NCBI GenBank assembly: GCA_026713545.1
Contig: JAPOOG010000150.1
Location: 62,001-126,000, forward strand
Source: Bryobacterales bacterium
Lineage (GTDB): Bacteria > Acidobacteriota > Terriglobia > Bryobacterales > UBA6623
Direction: 5' to 3'
Length of the DNA: 64,000 nucleotides
Of this stretch, positions 8,847 to 18,430 are shown piece by piece. Position 1 is the first letter of the stretch. Each line of letters begins with the position of its first letter. The position numbers were made by a program, and so were the translations under genes. Below the pieces are notes generated by a model. It saw nothing but the letters and a program-made list of their open reading frames with translations. It ran no database searches and was not told the DNA's origin.

Positions 8847-9956
8847 ATGAAAAAACTCTCGAACGCCGCGCCCGCAAACCAAGGAAGCCGTCGGAAGTTC
8901 CTGAAGCTGCCCCTGGCGGCCGCCGCGATGGCGCCGTCGTTGCCGGCGAGGCCGGTAATCGACGAGCACGATCCCTCGAACATCAAACTCTGCCGGCGGC
9001 TCCGGTCCGACATCGCCGACGACGACCTGCTCTTCCTGCGGCAGATCGGATTGCGCTGGGCGCGCGTGAACTTTCAGGGCAACGCCGAGCTTGACTACAT
9101 GGCGCAAACGCAGAAGCGCTACGAAAGTCATGGGATCAAGATCTTCTCGGGCGTCCACTACGCCTACCGCGAGTTGGACCTGCAGCTCGGCAAGCCGGGC
9201 CGCGATAAGCACATCGAGACCTATCAGCTCTTCCTTCGGAATCTGGGCGCGCTTGGCATCCCGGTTTCCTGCTACGACTTCCACCCCGCGAACACGTATA
9301 CGACCGACATCATCGAGACGCCCCGCGGTTACCGCGCCCGCGAGTTCAGCGTCGATGACTTTCGCGACAAGGTCGAGAAGCAGAAGTTCGACCGCGAGTA
9401 TTCGGCGGAGGAAATCTGGGACGCCTATACGTACTTGATGAAGGCCATTCTGCCGGTGGCGAAAGAAGCCGGCGTGAAACTCGCGCTGCACCCCGATGAC
9501 CCGCCGCTGGCCATGATGAACGGTGTCGCGAAGGTGCTGGTTCACTACGACGGCTATCGCCGCGCCGAGCGGATTTCCGAATCGATTGAAGGACACGGCA
9601 GTCCGCATTGGGGACTGACGTTCTGCGTAGGCACGTGGTCGGAAGGCGGCGGCAACATGGGCAAGGACGTCTACGGCATGATCCGCGACTTCGGCCGCCG
9701 CGGCAAGATCCTCGGGATTCACTTCCGCAACGTCAGCTCGCCGCTTCCGCGCTTCTACGAGACTTTTCCGGACGAAGGCTACATGGATATGTACCAGGTG
9801 ATGAAGGCGCTGCGTGAGGTGAAGTACGACGGCACCGTCGTGCCGGATCACATCCCGCAACTCGTAGGCGATAGCGGAATCCGTCGCGCGGGCACGGCGT
9901 ACTGCATCGCCTACATGAGAGCACTGCTGCAGCGAGCGAACGAAGAAGTGGGATGA
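8847..9956 (+). CDS. Mannonate dehydratase-like sugar dehydratase with Tat leader
   Basis: The 369-residue protein shows UxuA-type signatures: LALHPDDPPLAMMNG, GLTFCVGTW, GIHFRNVSS, FYETFPDEGYMDMYQVMKAL and VVPDHIPQ, which in UxuA bind the divalent metal and substrate. Mannonate dehydratase turns D-mannonate into 2-keto-3-deoxygluconate in uronate catabolism. The N-terminus NQGSRRKFLKLPLAAAAMAPS is a Tat-type twin-arginine leader, so export is possible although UxuA is normally cytosolic. The start at ATG 8847 has GGAG 10 bases upstream. It fits with the uronate-releasing GH105 and pectate lyase genes in this window, but no other uronate pathway gene is adjacent. Confidence 0.8.
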   Translation: MKKLSNAAPANQGSRRKFLKLPLAAAAMAPSLPARPVIDEHDPSNIKLCRRLRSDIADDDLLFLRQIGLRWARVNFQGNAELDYMAQTQKRYESHGIKIFSGVHYAYRELDLQLGKPGRDKHIETYQLFLRNLGALGIPVSCYDFHPANTYTTDIIETPRGYRAREFSVDDFRDKVEKQKFDREYSAEEIWDAYTYLMKAILPVAKEAGVKLALHPDDPPLAMMNGVAKVLVHYDGYRRAERISESIEGHGSPHWGLTFCVGTWSEGGGNMGKDVYGMIRDFGRRGKILGIHFRNVSSPLPRFYETFPDEGYMDMYQVMKALREVKYDGTVVPDHIPQLVGDSGIRRAGTAYCIAYMRALLQRANEEVG

Positions 9957-10062
9957 CTCCCCGAGGCTGCTGACTGGCCCTTACCGGCTCACTTCCGGTT
10001 TCAGCACTTCTCCAAACAGGCGGCTTGCAGTCAACGACCAGCGAATATCATCAACTCGTCGC

Positions 10063-11565
10063 CTACTTCACATCTCCCGTGAGACGGCTCATGACGGGAC
10101 TGACGAAGACCGCAACGACTCCGACGCCTGCTGTGATCAACGCCACATTCCAGAACAGGTCGGCGGGGGCGAGTTGCTCCAGCCGTCCTGCCACCAGGCC
10201 GGCGATGAGGTTGCCGAGCGCGGCGGCGATGAACCAGACACCCATCATCTGGCCAACACGCCCTTTTGGAGCGAGCTTGGTCATCGACGACAGGCCGACG
10301 GGCGACAGGCAGAGCTCACCGGCGGTGTGGAGGAAATAGGTCACCACCAACCAGCTCATTGAAACGCGGCTGGCCTCGCTCGCATTGGCCGCCCCCCATG
10401 AAATCACGAAGAATCCGGCAGCCAGGCCGAAGAGTCCCATGGCGAACTTCATCGGGATCGACGGATTCGCATCCCGTTGGGCAAGCCAGGTCCATAGCCA
10501 GCCGAAGATGGGCGCGAAGATCACGATGAAAACGGGATTCACGTTCTGCAGCCAACTGGCGGGCATCTCCCAGCCCGCCACTCCTCGGTCGGTGAGGTCG
10601 CGGGCAAAGATGTTCATCGACGAACCGGCCTGCTCGAATCCCGACCAGAACATCGCCGCCAGGATGTAGAGCCACACAATCACGACGAGGCGCTTCTTCT
10701 CGATCGCCGTCAGGCCTCCGGCCGTAAAGAGATAGAGGAAGAACAGGCCGCTCAGGATGAGGATGCCGTAGCCGAGCCACGCCGCCGTCTGCTGGATGGT
10801 GACCTCGATCGCGCCGCTTGTGGCGAGGAACGTGAACAAGGTAATCGCGGCCCCGGCCGCCGCCACCGCCTGGAAGAAGCCACGGCTCTTGCGGCTGAGA
10901 GCCTCCGGTGGGTCGTCGCTCTTCAAGCTGCCCGCCGTGCCGAGGCGTTTCGCGCCCTTCTTGTACTGGATCAAACCCGCTACCATTCCGACGCCGGCCA
11001 GAGAGAAGCCCCAGTGGAAGTTGTAGCCCTCGCCAATGAAGCCGCAGAGAATGGTCCCGAGAAAGGCGCCCAGGTTGATGCCCATGTAGAAGATCGAGAA
11101 GCCGGCGTCCCGGCGCGCGCCGCCTTCCGGATAGAGGTCCGCCACCATGGTGCTCACATTCGGCTTGAGCAAGCCCGTACCCAGAGCGATCAGCACCAGA
11201 CCCAGGTAGAACGTCGGAAACGTGGGAACCGCCATCGAGAAATGGCCGGCGGCAATGATGCAGCCTCCCACGAATACCGCCTTGCGCTGCCCCCACAGGT
11301 TGTCGGCCAGCCAGCCGCCGGGCAATGACAACAGGTACACCATCGACGTGTAAAGGCCGTAGATGGCGGTCGATTTCCCTACGTTGAATCCGAGTCCCGG
11401 ATTGTCTTGTGCCAGCGGCGCCGTCATGAACAACACAAGCAGGGCTCGCATCCCGTAGTAGCTGAATCGCTCCCACATCTCCGTAAAGAAAAGGGTGGTC
11501 AAGCCACTCGGATGGCCGGCGATGCCTCCTGTGTCAACAGGGACGGCGGTTGAGTCAGTAGTCAT
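10063..11565 (-). CDS. POT-family proton-dependent oligopeptide transporter
   Basis: This 500-residue, roughly 14-TM protein carries the POT signature ExxERFxYYG (EMWERFSYYGMRALLV near residues 29-44) and the second PTR2 motif region GINLGAFLGTILCGFIGE. POT carriers import di- and tripeptides with protons. A cytoplasmic linker (about 200-230) separates the two bundles. It is transcribed divergently from the MFS gene at 11767; the 200 bp between them holds no clear promoter. Confidence 0.93.
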   Translation of the reverse strand: MTTDSTAVPVDTGGIAGHPSGLTTLFFTEMWERFSYYGMRALLVLFMTAPLAQDNPGLGFNVGKSTAIYGLYTSMVYLLSLPGGWLADNLWGQRKAVFVGGCIIAAGHFSMAVPTFPTFYLGLVLIALGTGLLKPNVSTMVADLYPEGGARRDAGFSIFYMGINLGAFLGTILCGFIGEGYNFHWGFSLAGVGMVAGLIQYKKGAKRLGTAGSLKSDDPPEALSRKSRGFFQAVAAAGAAITLFTFLATSGAIEVTIQQTAAWLGYGILILSGLFFLYLFTAGGLTAIEKKRLVVIVWLYILAAMFWSGFEQAGSSMNIFARDLTDRGVAGWEMPASWLQNVNPVFIVIFAPIFGWLWTWLAQRDANPSIPMKFAMGLFGLAAGFFVISWGAANASEASRVSMSWLVVTYFLHTAGELCLSPVGLSSMTKLAPKGRVGQMMGVWFIAAALGNLIAGLVAGRLEQLAPADLFWNVALITAGVGVVAVFVSPVMSRLTGDVK

Positions 11566-11766
11566 GCAGTGTCCTGATGGTTGGTTTCAGAGTCTTCCGA
11601 TTATATCCCCGCATCGAGCAACGTCTGTGCACGGCTAATAAGGACTGCCTCGGATCTGGAGGTAATGAAGCGGAACCCAGTTGCACGGAACGATGTGCGA
11701 AGATGGGTCTCCGTTTGCATCCGAGCCTGTCCGCGGGCAAGCGTTCCCTCTCAGACAAAGTTCTGG

Positions 11767-13035
11767 ATGGCCGATCCCTCTCCGAAAGACGCCTCTGAAT
11801 CCGTAGAGCCCTCCGGGACGCCAAGCGGAGTCCTGCGCCGCACGTTCCAGGCCTTTCACTACCCGAACTTCCGCTTGATGTGGTTCGGCGCTTTTACATC
11901 CACGACCGGATTCTTCGTTCAGGAAGTCGCCCAGAGCTGGCTCGTCTTCGACATCACGAGAAGCGAGTTCTACCTGGGACTGACGGCCACGCTCAATGGC
12001 GCTCCGATTCTGTTGCTGTCGCTGTTCGGCGGCGTCGCCGCCGACCGCATGGACCGCCGCAAGCTCCTGCTGTTGTCACAGTTTGTTCAGATGTCCAGCG
12101 CTCTATCGCTGGCCGTTCTGGTGGGGCTGGACCTGATTCAGGTCTGGCACATCATGGCGGCGGCATTCGTCAATGGCCTGGGTCAGGCCTTCGGAGGGCC
12201 GGCCTATCAAGCCCTCATTCCATCACTGGCCGACAAGAAGGATCTGCCCAACGCCATTGCATTGTTGTCGATTCAGTTCACGTTGGCGCGGGTCGTCGGC
12301 GCCATCATCGGCGGCATCACGTTTACTTCGTTGGGACCCACGGCCTGCTTCACGATCAACGGCCTCTCGTTTCTGGCCGTGATCGGCGCTCTGTCCATCA
12401 TTCATGTGACCTTCGTGCCGAAGAAGTCTGATGCGCACGTATTGCAAAGCCTCAAGGAAGGGCTTGCCTCGGTGTACCGTAACCGTGTGATTCTCGCCCT
12501 GGTTTTTCTGGCGCCGATGGCGGCGTTTCTGGGCGCGCCCCTGGTCACGCTGCTTCCGGCGTTTGCCCACGAGACGTACATGCTCGGCCCGGAAGGTTAT
12601 TCGAGGATGATGGCTTTTTGGGGTACGGGCGCTGTGATCGGCGCGCTGTATGTCGCGTTCCAGGGCAATGCGCCGCACAAGGGCCGGCGCTCGCTGCTCA
12701 TGCAGATCGCGCTGGGAGGCACCATGATCGCGTTCGCGGCAAGCTTGAATGTGTGGGCGGCATGCATTGTTCTGTTGTTTTCGGGGTGGACGATCCTGGG
12801 CGTTTTCGCGCTCGTGAACTCTCTCGTCCAACTGCACGCCAAGGAAGAGCTCCGAGGCCGCATCATGAGCGTCTACAACACGGCGTTCCGCGGGGCGATG
12901 CCGCTGGGCAATTTCTCGGCTGGGCTGCTGGCGGACAAGTTCAGCGCGTCGGCGACGGTGATGGGCAACGGCGTGCTCCTCATCCTGGTGGCGCTCGTGT
13001 ATCTCGGTCGCAAGCACGAAGTCACTCGCCTATAA
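11767..13035 (+). CDS. MFS transporter, EntS/DUF894-like drug or siderophore exporter
   Basis: The 422-residue protein has a 12-TM MFS pattern with FGGVAADRMDRRKLLL as the cytoplasmic loop 2-3 motif, and resembles the EntS-like group of exporters (FQAFHYPNFRLMWFGAFTS; SWLVFDITRS; FGGPAYQALIPSL). These carry small molecules out of the cell. The ATG at 11767 starts MADPSPKDASE; the frame is open to 11581 and ATG 11665 has a better Shine-Dalgarno (GGAGGT), but the sequence before 11767 does not look like transporter. It meets the AGE-family epimerase gene tail to tail. Confidence 0.85.
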   Translation: MADPSPKDASESVEPSGTPSGVLRRTFQAFHYPNFRLMWFGAFTSTTGFFVQEVAQSWLVFDITRSEFYLGLTATLNGAPILLLSLFGGVAADRMDRRKLLLLSQFVQMSSALSLAVLVGLDLIQVWHIMAAAFVNGLGQAFGGPAYQALIPSLADKKDLPNAIALLSIQFTLARVVGAIIGGITFTSLGPTACFTINGLSFLAVIGALSIIHVTFVPKKSDAHVLQSLKEGLASVYRNRVILALVFLAPMAAFLGAPLVTLLPAFAHETYMLGPEGYSRMMAFWGTGAVIGALYVAFQGNAPHKGRRSLLMQIALGGTMIAFAASLNVWAACIVLLFSGWTILGVFALVNSLVQLHAKEELRGRIMSVYNTAFRGAMPLGNFSAGLLADKFSASATVMGNGVLLILVALVYLGRKHEVTRL

Positions 13036-13063
13036 CGCCGGCGAACCCCTCGCCGCCGAGGAA

Positions 13064-14269
13064 CTAGCCTACTAGGCGTCCCAGCGTCGCCAGATTCAGC
13101 ATGAGCGCACGAAGGCGGTGGTAGTTGTCCTGCCGCGAGGAGTGCGGGGGTGCGGTGATGCGGCGGTCGGCGAAAAGTACGTAGGTGGGCTGCCCGGCCG
13201 CCGCCTTCATCGAGAACTTGTCGTCGATGAGCTGCTGCGTGCGGTCGAAGAACTCGCGTGCCCACGCGGCGCCGGTGCGCTCGTGGATGAGTAGGGTTGC
13301 GACCAGGATCTCGTCCAGCGCCCACAGAGTCTTGGTGTAGTTGTACTCGCCGACGACTTGAAACGCGAGATCGGTCCCCGGCACGCCTTCCACGGGCCAC
13401 TCGTATGCGCCCTGGTCGACGTTGATCCACATCGCGAGACCGCCGTACAGCCAGTCCCAGCCGACATCGAGGTGATGGCGGATTCGCTCGGCGCAGGTGT
13501 GCCAGAGCCGCACATCGCCGCGCCGGCGCGCCTCTTCCATGAGCATCCAGAGCGTCTCGATGCTGTGCCCGAAGTTGCATTTCGTCGCTTCTTCGGACGG
13601 CCGGGTGAAATCACGGTTGAGCTGCTCGTTGTTCAAGCCGAAGTCAGCGTTGTAGTGTTTGTGGATGACGGCATCGATAGCATGGTCGGCGATCTCGGCG
13701 GTTTCCGAGTCCGACTCGCGGTCGAGAATCTGCCGCGCGATGTTGATGTTGACCATCCAGAAGCCTTGCGTGATCGGCCCGGATGCGTCGGCCGCAGTCT
13801 CTCGACGAAACAGGTCTTTGAACATGTGCAACGCCGTTTCGTGAGCCTGCTCGTCGTTTGCGGCGTGGCTGTATTCCAGCAGCCCCTCGACGGCGAAGTA
13901 GCGGCCGTAGAAGTCAGCTTCGGGTGCGAGCGGGGCACCTTCGCGCGAAAGGTTCGAAGCCCAGGAACCATCCGGCTGAGGCGTGTGGGCGAGCAGGAAA
14001 TCTTTTGTCCTGCGTGCGGTCTCCAGGTATCCGGGGTCGGGCTGCAGGTGGTTGTAAACAAAGCTGCAGGCCCACAGCCCGCGGCCTTGGAACCACGTGA
14101 ACTTCTCATCGTTCACGCGCCGTCCGTCGTAGTCCAGCGAGCAGCAGAACCCGCCTCGCTCATGGTCGATGCCGAAACGATGCCAGAAAGGAAGTTGTTC
14201 ATCGAACAGCTCACGGCGGTACCGCTCACAGAGTTGTTCATACGAAGCGGGAGCTTCTGTAAGCGGCAT
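13064..14269 (-). CDS. AGE-family (N-acylglucosamine 2-epimerase) enzyme
   Basis: The 401-residue protein is an (alpha/alpha)6-barrel of the N-acylglucosamine 2-epimerase / cellobiose epimerase family. Supporting segments are GGFCCSLDYDGR, TWFQGRGLWACSF (the conserved WxQGRxxW motif), EADFYGRYFAVEGL, KCNFGHSIETLWML with the general-acid His, and YGGLAMWI. Members interconvert mannose-type and glucose-type residues at C2, sometimes at the reducing end of disaccharides. No signal peptide, so it acts in the cytoplasm. It is separated by 40 bp from the upstream radical SAM gene on the same strand; whether they share a transcript is not known. Confidence 0.85.
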   Translation of the reverse strand: MPLTEAPASYEQLCERYRRELFDEQLPFWHRFGIDHERGGFCCSLDYDGRRVNDEKFTWFQGRGLWACSFVYNHLQPDPGYLETARRTKDFLLAHTPQPDGSWASNLSREGAPLAPEADFYGRYFAVEGLLEYSHAANDEQAHETALHMFKDLFRRETAADASGPITQGFWMVNINIARQILDRESDSETAEIADHAIDAVIHKHYNADFGLNNEQLNRDFTRPSEEATKCNFGHSIETLWMLMEEARRRGDVRLWHTCAERIRHHLDVGWDWLYGGLAMWINVDQGAYEWPVEGVPGTDLAFQVVGEYNYTKTLWALDEILVATLLIHERTGAAWAREFFDRTQQLIDDKFSMKAAAGQPTYVLFADRRITAPPHSSRQDNYHRLRALMLNLATLGRLVG

Positions 14270-14309
14270 GGATCAAGGATAGCGGGGACGGTTCCGGGCG
14301 CGCTGTCCG

Positions 14310-15350
14310 TCAGACCGTCGTTCCACCGCAACCGGACCCGGCGCCGGCAGTGCAGCCGTAGCAGTGCTGTCCGGTAACGATGCGGCGCTTGTCAAGCCGG
14401 TCGTGAACAAAGTCGCGAATGTGGACCGGAGCGCCGAACGAGACCGGCAGGTCCAGCATCTGATTGAAGTCGCAATCGTAGAGCACGCCGTCCCAACCGA
14501 CCGACAGCGTATTGCGGCACATCACGCAGGAGGCGGCGGCCGGATTGTAGGCCTGGACGAGCTTCTGCATGTAGCGATCGTAGTTGTCTGTTCGGAGCAG
14601 GAACTCGAGGAAGCGGCTGATAGGCATGTTTGTGATCGTGTAGAGCGAGTTGAACACCACTCCGTGGCGAACGAGAAGCTCGCGCCTGAAATCGGCTTCG
14701 ATCGAGGCTTGCGGCGGAGGCAGGAATGCGCCCACCGGATTGTAAACCAGATTCAGCTCCAATCCGGAACCTTCCCGGCCGTAGCCCAAGCCGTTGAGCA
14801 AGCGAATCGCTTCGATCGATTTATCGAACACGCCCTCGCCGCGTTGCGCATCGGTATAGGCGGCCATGAAGTAGGGCAGGCTGGCGACGACCTCGACCTG
14901 GTAATGTGCGAGGAATGCTCCTAGGTCTTTCTGCGAAGGCAGCAGCAGGACGCTCAGATTGCAACGGTCCATCACGTGCCGGCCGAGCCGCTTTGACTCC
15001 GTGACGAGCCAACGGAATTGCGGGTTGAGTTCAGGCGCTCCGCCGGTGATGTCGACCGTCGGGGTCTCCGTCTGCTCCAGCGCGGCCATGCAAAGAGCGG
15101 CGGTTTCACGCGTCATGACCTCATCGCGGTCCGGCCCCGCGTCGACGTGGCAATGCTTGCAGGTCTGGTTGCACAGCTTGCCGACATTGATTTGCAAGAT
15201 CTCGATACCCGTCGAGGTGAGCGGATGCAGTCCGGATCTCTCGAGCACGTCGTCGAACGAGCGATGCGCGAGGGCAGGGCTATTGAGGACGCGAAGCTGC
15301 TCGCCGGGCATAGCGAGCGGATGTTGTTGACGGAGAAGGCTCTGCATCAA
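14310..15350 (-). CDS. arsS: ArsS-type radical SAM protein (arsenosugar biosynthesis family)
   Basis: The 346-residue protein has the radical SAM cluster motif CxxxCxxC as LCNQTCKHCHVDAGPDRDE (Cys 60, 64, 67), the family-typical VDITGGAPELNPQFRWLV, and a C-terminal DUF3641 region with ASCVMCRNTLSVGWDGVLYDCDFNQML and HCYGCTAGAGSGCGG, whose cysteines are conserved in the family. ArsS adds a 5'-deoxyadenosyl group to dimethylarsenite in arsenosugar synthesis; the same family was first noticed for its Cys/Sec-rich C-terminus. The gene starts 7 bp after the stop of the peroxidase-like gene 15358..15690, so they form an operon. No arsenic methyltransferase (ArsM) is nearby. Confidence 0.87.
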   Translation of the reverse strand: MMQSLLRQQHPLAMPGEQLRVLNSPALAHRSFDDVLERSGLHPLTSTGIEILQINVGKLCNQTCKHCHVDAGPDRDEVMTRETAALCMAALEQTETPTVDITGGAPELNPQFRWLVTESKRLGRHVMDRCNLSVLLLPSQKDLGAFLAHYQVEVVASLPYFMAAYTDAQRGEGVFDKSIEAIRLLNGLGYGREGSGLELNLVYNPVGAFLPPPQASIEADFRRELLVRHGVVFNSLYTITNMPISRFLEFLLRTDNYDRYMQKLVQAYNPAAASCVMCRNTLSVGWDGVLYDCDFNQMLDLPVSFGAPVHIRDFVHDRLDKRRIVTGQHCYGCTAGAGSGCGGTTV

Positions 15351-15357
15351 GACGACT

Positions 15358-15690
15358 TCACATGCTCAGCTTTTGCGTGACGTTTCGCATCTGCAACCCG
15401 TGGACGAGGCTCGCCCCACCGCGAATGGCTGACGCGACATGTACAGCCTCCGTCATTTGATCGAGGTTCGATCCCTTCTGGAGACAATCCTGTGTATACG
15501 CGTCAATGCAATAGGGACACTGAACGGCATGCGCCACGGCCAGCGCGATCAAGCTTTTCTCTCTTTGACTGAGCGCCCCTTCCTCGAAAACCGCTCCGTA
15601 CCAATCCTGAAATTTCTCCCAGAGCTCCGGCACGTTCTTGCCCATCTCCCCGAAATGGGCAAGATCATCCTCATGATAGTAGCTCGACAT
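15358..15690 (-). CDS. Carboxymuconolactone decarboxylase/AhpD-like protein partnered with ArsS
   Basis: The ATG at 15690 has a strong Shine-Dalgarno (AGAGGAG, 6 bases upstream) and gives a 110-residue protein starting MSSYYHEDDLAHFGEMG. It contains the AhpD redox motif CPYC followed by IDAYTQD and the helix pattern SLIALAVAHAVQ of the carboxymuconolactone decarboxylase/peroxidase-like family. Members with this N-terminus are found beside ArsS-type radical SAM genes and are called arsenosugar-associated peroxidase-like proteins. It is the first gene of the two-gene operon with arsS. The frame is open upstream to 15795 but that part has low coding character. Confidence 0.85.
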   Translation of the reverse strand: MSSYYHEDDLAHFGEMGKNVPELWEKFQDWYGAVFEEGALSQREKSLIALAVAHAVQCPYCIDAYTQDCLQKGSNLDQMTEAVHVASAIRGGASLVHGLQMRNVTQKLSM

Positions 15691-15895
15691 GCATTCTCCT
15701 CTGGATGTGAATCGGGGCTCGCTGGTGGGAGCCGTGCCACATTGTAAGCGCGGGCGATGAACGACAACTGCGCTCGACGAGATTGTGCTCAGCAATCATC
15801 ATGGCAGCTTCCTGGAAGGCAAGTGACGAGATACGGAGAGTCCGGGTGCAACTCGGTATCGTAAAGTTGCGATCTGCCGTCGCGAGCGGTGATTA

Positions 15896-16153
15896 GCCTG
15901 CATTTCTCACCACGTGGCGAGGTGAAGTGCGTAAGAGGGCCGTCAGGACGCGGCTCGTGCAGCTTGGCACGCACAGGCGTAGCGGCCGTATCGCCTCCTT
16001 CGGCCCCCGGGTCACGAAACACGATTCACGGCCTTTACGGTTCACCGGCCGTCAGACATTTCTTCTGGAGCGAACCAGACCCCGCCAATGGTTTTCACGA
16101 ATCACGGCCTGTCTCTCGCGGGCTTCGGCCGTCGGCTGGCGAGTAATGCAGGT
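15896..16153. repeat. Dispersed intergenic repeat R2, copy D, with terminal inverted repeats
   Basis: The ends GCCTGCATTTCTCACCAC (15896-15913) and CTGGCGAGTAATGCAGGT (16136-16153) are inverted relative to each other at 14 of 18 positions. The inside shares GTGCGT-AGAGGGCCGTCAGGACG and CACGA-TCACGGCC stretches with copy F (35949..36188). The right end runs into the priA stop codon. Upstream 15691..15895 shows no gene and presumably holds the promoter of the ArsS operon. Confidence 0.8.
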
Positions 16154-18390
16154 CAGAGCAAGCTCATCGGATCGACGTCGGTGACGAGCGCCGTGGCGGG
16201 CCAACGGTTCTCTTGCGCGAACGACTTCGCGCGGCGCAGGGTTGCGGCGATGGATTTGCGGCTCCGGGCTTTCAGCAGGAACAGATAGCGGAACTCCGAC
16301 TTGAGCTTGGCGAGCGGGGCCGCGGCCGGTCCCTGGATGCGGACTGCCGGCGACCCCTCCTTCAAGTGTTGGCCGAGACGGCTGCTCAGACTCAACGACT
16401 CCTCGAGCTTGCGGCTCCGCACCGTCAGCGTGGCCGTTGCGACGAAGGGTGGATAGTGGAGCATACGGCGGTAGTGCAGCTCCTTTTGATAGAAGCCCTC
16501 GTAGTCCTGCGCGGAGGCAAAGCGAATCGCATAGTGGTCGGGACTCCAGGTTTGCAGGACGACTTCGCCCGGCATTTTCCCGCGGCCGGCGCGGCCGGCG
16601 ACTTGTGTGAGGATCTGGAAGGTGCGCTCCGCCGCGCGAAAGTCGGGCATGCCGAGCCCGACGTCGGCCGAAACCACGCCGACCAGCGTGACGTTCGGCA
16701 TGTCATGGCCCTTGGCCACCATCTGCGTACCGCAGAGGATGTCATAGTCGCCTTCGCGGAAGCCGTGGAGGATAGCCTCGTACCGGCCCCGGCCGCGTAC
16801 GCTGTCGCGGTCCAGGCGCGCGACGCGGGCTTCCGGGAAGCGCTTGCGCAGATGCTCCTCTACCTTTTCGGAACCGCTGCCCACAAAGTACAGGTGCCCG
16901 CTGTTACAGTCCGGGCATTCCGCGGGTACGGGCTGCGAGTAGTCGCAATAGTGACAGAGCAGCTTTCCGTGACGGCGGTGGTGCGTGAGGGTGACCGAGC
17001 AGTTTCGGCACTCGATCCGCTCTCCGCACTTGCGGCACATCACGAAGGACGAGAAGCCGCGCCGGTTCAGCAGCAGGATCACCTGCTGCCGCTCTTCGAG
17101 ACGTTGCCTGATCGCATCGTCGAGATCGCGTGAGAAAAGGTCCGGGCGGCGCGTTTCCAAGAACTCTGTCCGCATATCCACAATTCGGACCTTCGGGAGC
17201 GGTCGTCCCGCGATCCGCTCGGGGAGCTGCAACAGCTCATACTTGCCGCGATCGACGTTGTAGCGGGACTCCAGGCTAGGCGTCGCAGAGCCCAGCACGA
17301 CGGTGGCTCCCGCGGCGCGGGCGCGCACGATCGCAACGTCTCGGCCGTGGTAGCGAGGGGCTTCATCCTGTTTGTATCCGCCCTCTTGCTCTTCGTCGAC
17401 GACGACCAGGGCGAGGTCCTCGAGCGGGGCGAACACGCTGGAGCGCGTGCCTACCACGACGCGCGCCTTGCCTTCGCGGACACGCCGCCACTGCCCGGAG
17501 CGTTCGGGGTCGGTAAATGCGCTGTGAAGAATCGCGACCTGCTCGCCGAAGCGTGCGTAGAACTCCGAAGCGGCTGCGGGCGTGAGCGAAATCTCCGGGA
17601 CCAGAAAGAGACAGCTCTTGCCCTCGCGCAAGACCTTGTCGATCGAACGCAGGTAGACTTCCGTCTTGCCCGATCCGGTGACGCCGTGCAGGAGAAAGGT
17701 CCGGAACTCCCTGCCTGCAATCGAGGCGCTGATCGTGTCGACGGCGGTGCGCTGCGCAGAGGTCAGCCGGCGCGGCGGCGGGTCTGCCGTCAAGGGAGTC
17801 ACGTTCAACGCAGCGTTCCCGGCGCGCACCGATTTCCGGTCCTCAACAAACTCGTCGAGAGCGAGCCAACCTTTCTTGCGAAGTGTTTCGATCACACTCG
17901 CCGAACCCGGAAGCTTGCGCTTGAGATAGGAGTGATTGAGTGGCCGCTTCACAAGAGCTCGCAGAACCTGCCCCGTGAGGTCGGTCGGCTGGGCCGAGTT
18001 CCCATGCTGCCTGGCGCGAAGCAGCCCTTCCGGAGTCAGGATCGCCCGCTTGCTCTTGCGAGACTCACCGGCCAACGGGAGCATCGTCTTGAGCACTTCG
18101 CCGAGCGGCGCGCAATAATAGTCCGCGATCCAGCGGCCGAGATCGAGCAACTCGGGGCTGAGCGCCGGCTCCTCGTCGAGCACGCGCGTGATTTGCCGAA
18201 TCCGCGGTCCCGGCTCGTCACTGCTTGCTCCGACAACAACGCCGATCAGCTTGCGCGAACCCAGCGGTACCAACACCCGGCAGCCGGGTTCGATCCTGCC
18301 TTCGAATGCGGCAGGAACGGAATACGCGAAGGACTGGTCGAGCGGTACGGGAACAGCTACCTGAATGACCAGGGAAGGGGGGGGCGGCAT
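16153..18390 (-). CDS. priA: Primosomal protein N', replication restart helicase
   Basis: PriA restarts stalled forks by loading the primosome. The 745-residue product has the N-terminal 3'-DNA-binding domain (VAVPVPLDQSFAYSVP), Walker A GVTGSGKTEVY (236-246), a DEAH-like box written DEEQ (332-335, where most PriA have DEEH), the cysteine zinc-binding insertion CRKCGERIECRNCS... through HYCDYSQPVPAECPDC, and helicase motifs GTQMVAKGHDMPNVTLVG and QVAGRAGRG. Length matches the family. It follows tsaD on the same strand with repeat R1 copy B in the 127-bp gap, and its stop codon coincides with the edge of repeat R2 copy D. Confidence 0.97.
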   Translation of the reverse strand: MPPPPSLVIQVAVPVPLDQSFAYSVPAAFEGRIEPGCRVLVPLGSRKLIGVVVGASSDEPGPRIRQITRVLDEEPALSPELLDLGRWIADYYCAPLGEVLKTMLPLAGESRKSKRAILTPEGLLRARQHGNSAQPTDLTGQVLRALVKRPLNHSYLKRKLPGSASVIETLRKKGWLALDEFVEDRKSVRAGNAALNVTPLTADPPPRRLTSAQRTAVDTISASIAGREFRTFLLHGVTGSGKTEVYLRSIDKVLREGKSCLFLVPEISLTPAAASEFYARFGEQVAILHSAFTDPERSGQWRRVREGKARVVVGTRSSVFAPLEDLALVVVDEEQEGGYKQDEAPRYHGRDVAIVRARAAGATVVLGSATPSLESRYNVDRGKYELLQLPERIAGRPLPKVRIVDMRTEFLETRRPDLFSRDLDDAIRQRLEERQQVILLLNRRGFSSFVMCRKCGERIECRNCSVTLTHHRRHGKLLCHYCDYSQPVPAECPDCNSGHLYFVGSGSEKVEEHLRKRFPEARVARLDRDSVRGRGRYEAILHGFREGDYDILCGTQMVAKGHDMPNVTLVGVVSADVGLGMPDFRAAERTFQILTQVAGRAGRGKMPGEVVLQTWSPDHYAIRFASAQDYEGFYQKELHYRRMLHYPPFVATATLTVRSRKLEESLSLSSRLGQHLKEGSPAVRIQGPAAAPLAKLKSEFRYLFLLKARSRKSIAATLRRAKSFAQENRWPATALVTDVDPMSLL

Positions 18391-18430
18391 CCGATCCCCG
18401 ATTCTATCCGATTGACAAGGAATCGCTTCA

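Noticed and set aside
8601-9860. 419-residue open frame antisense to the mannonate dehydratase-like gene
   Set aside because: Its end runs into the tRNA-Leu and its composition is that of a shadow frame.
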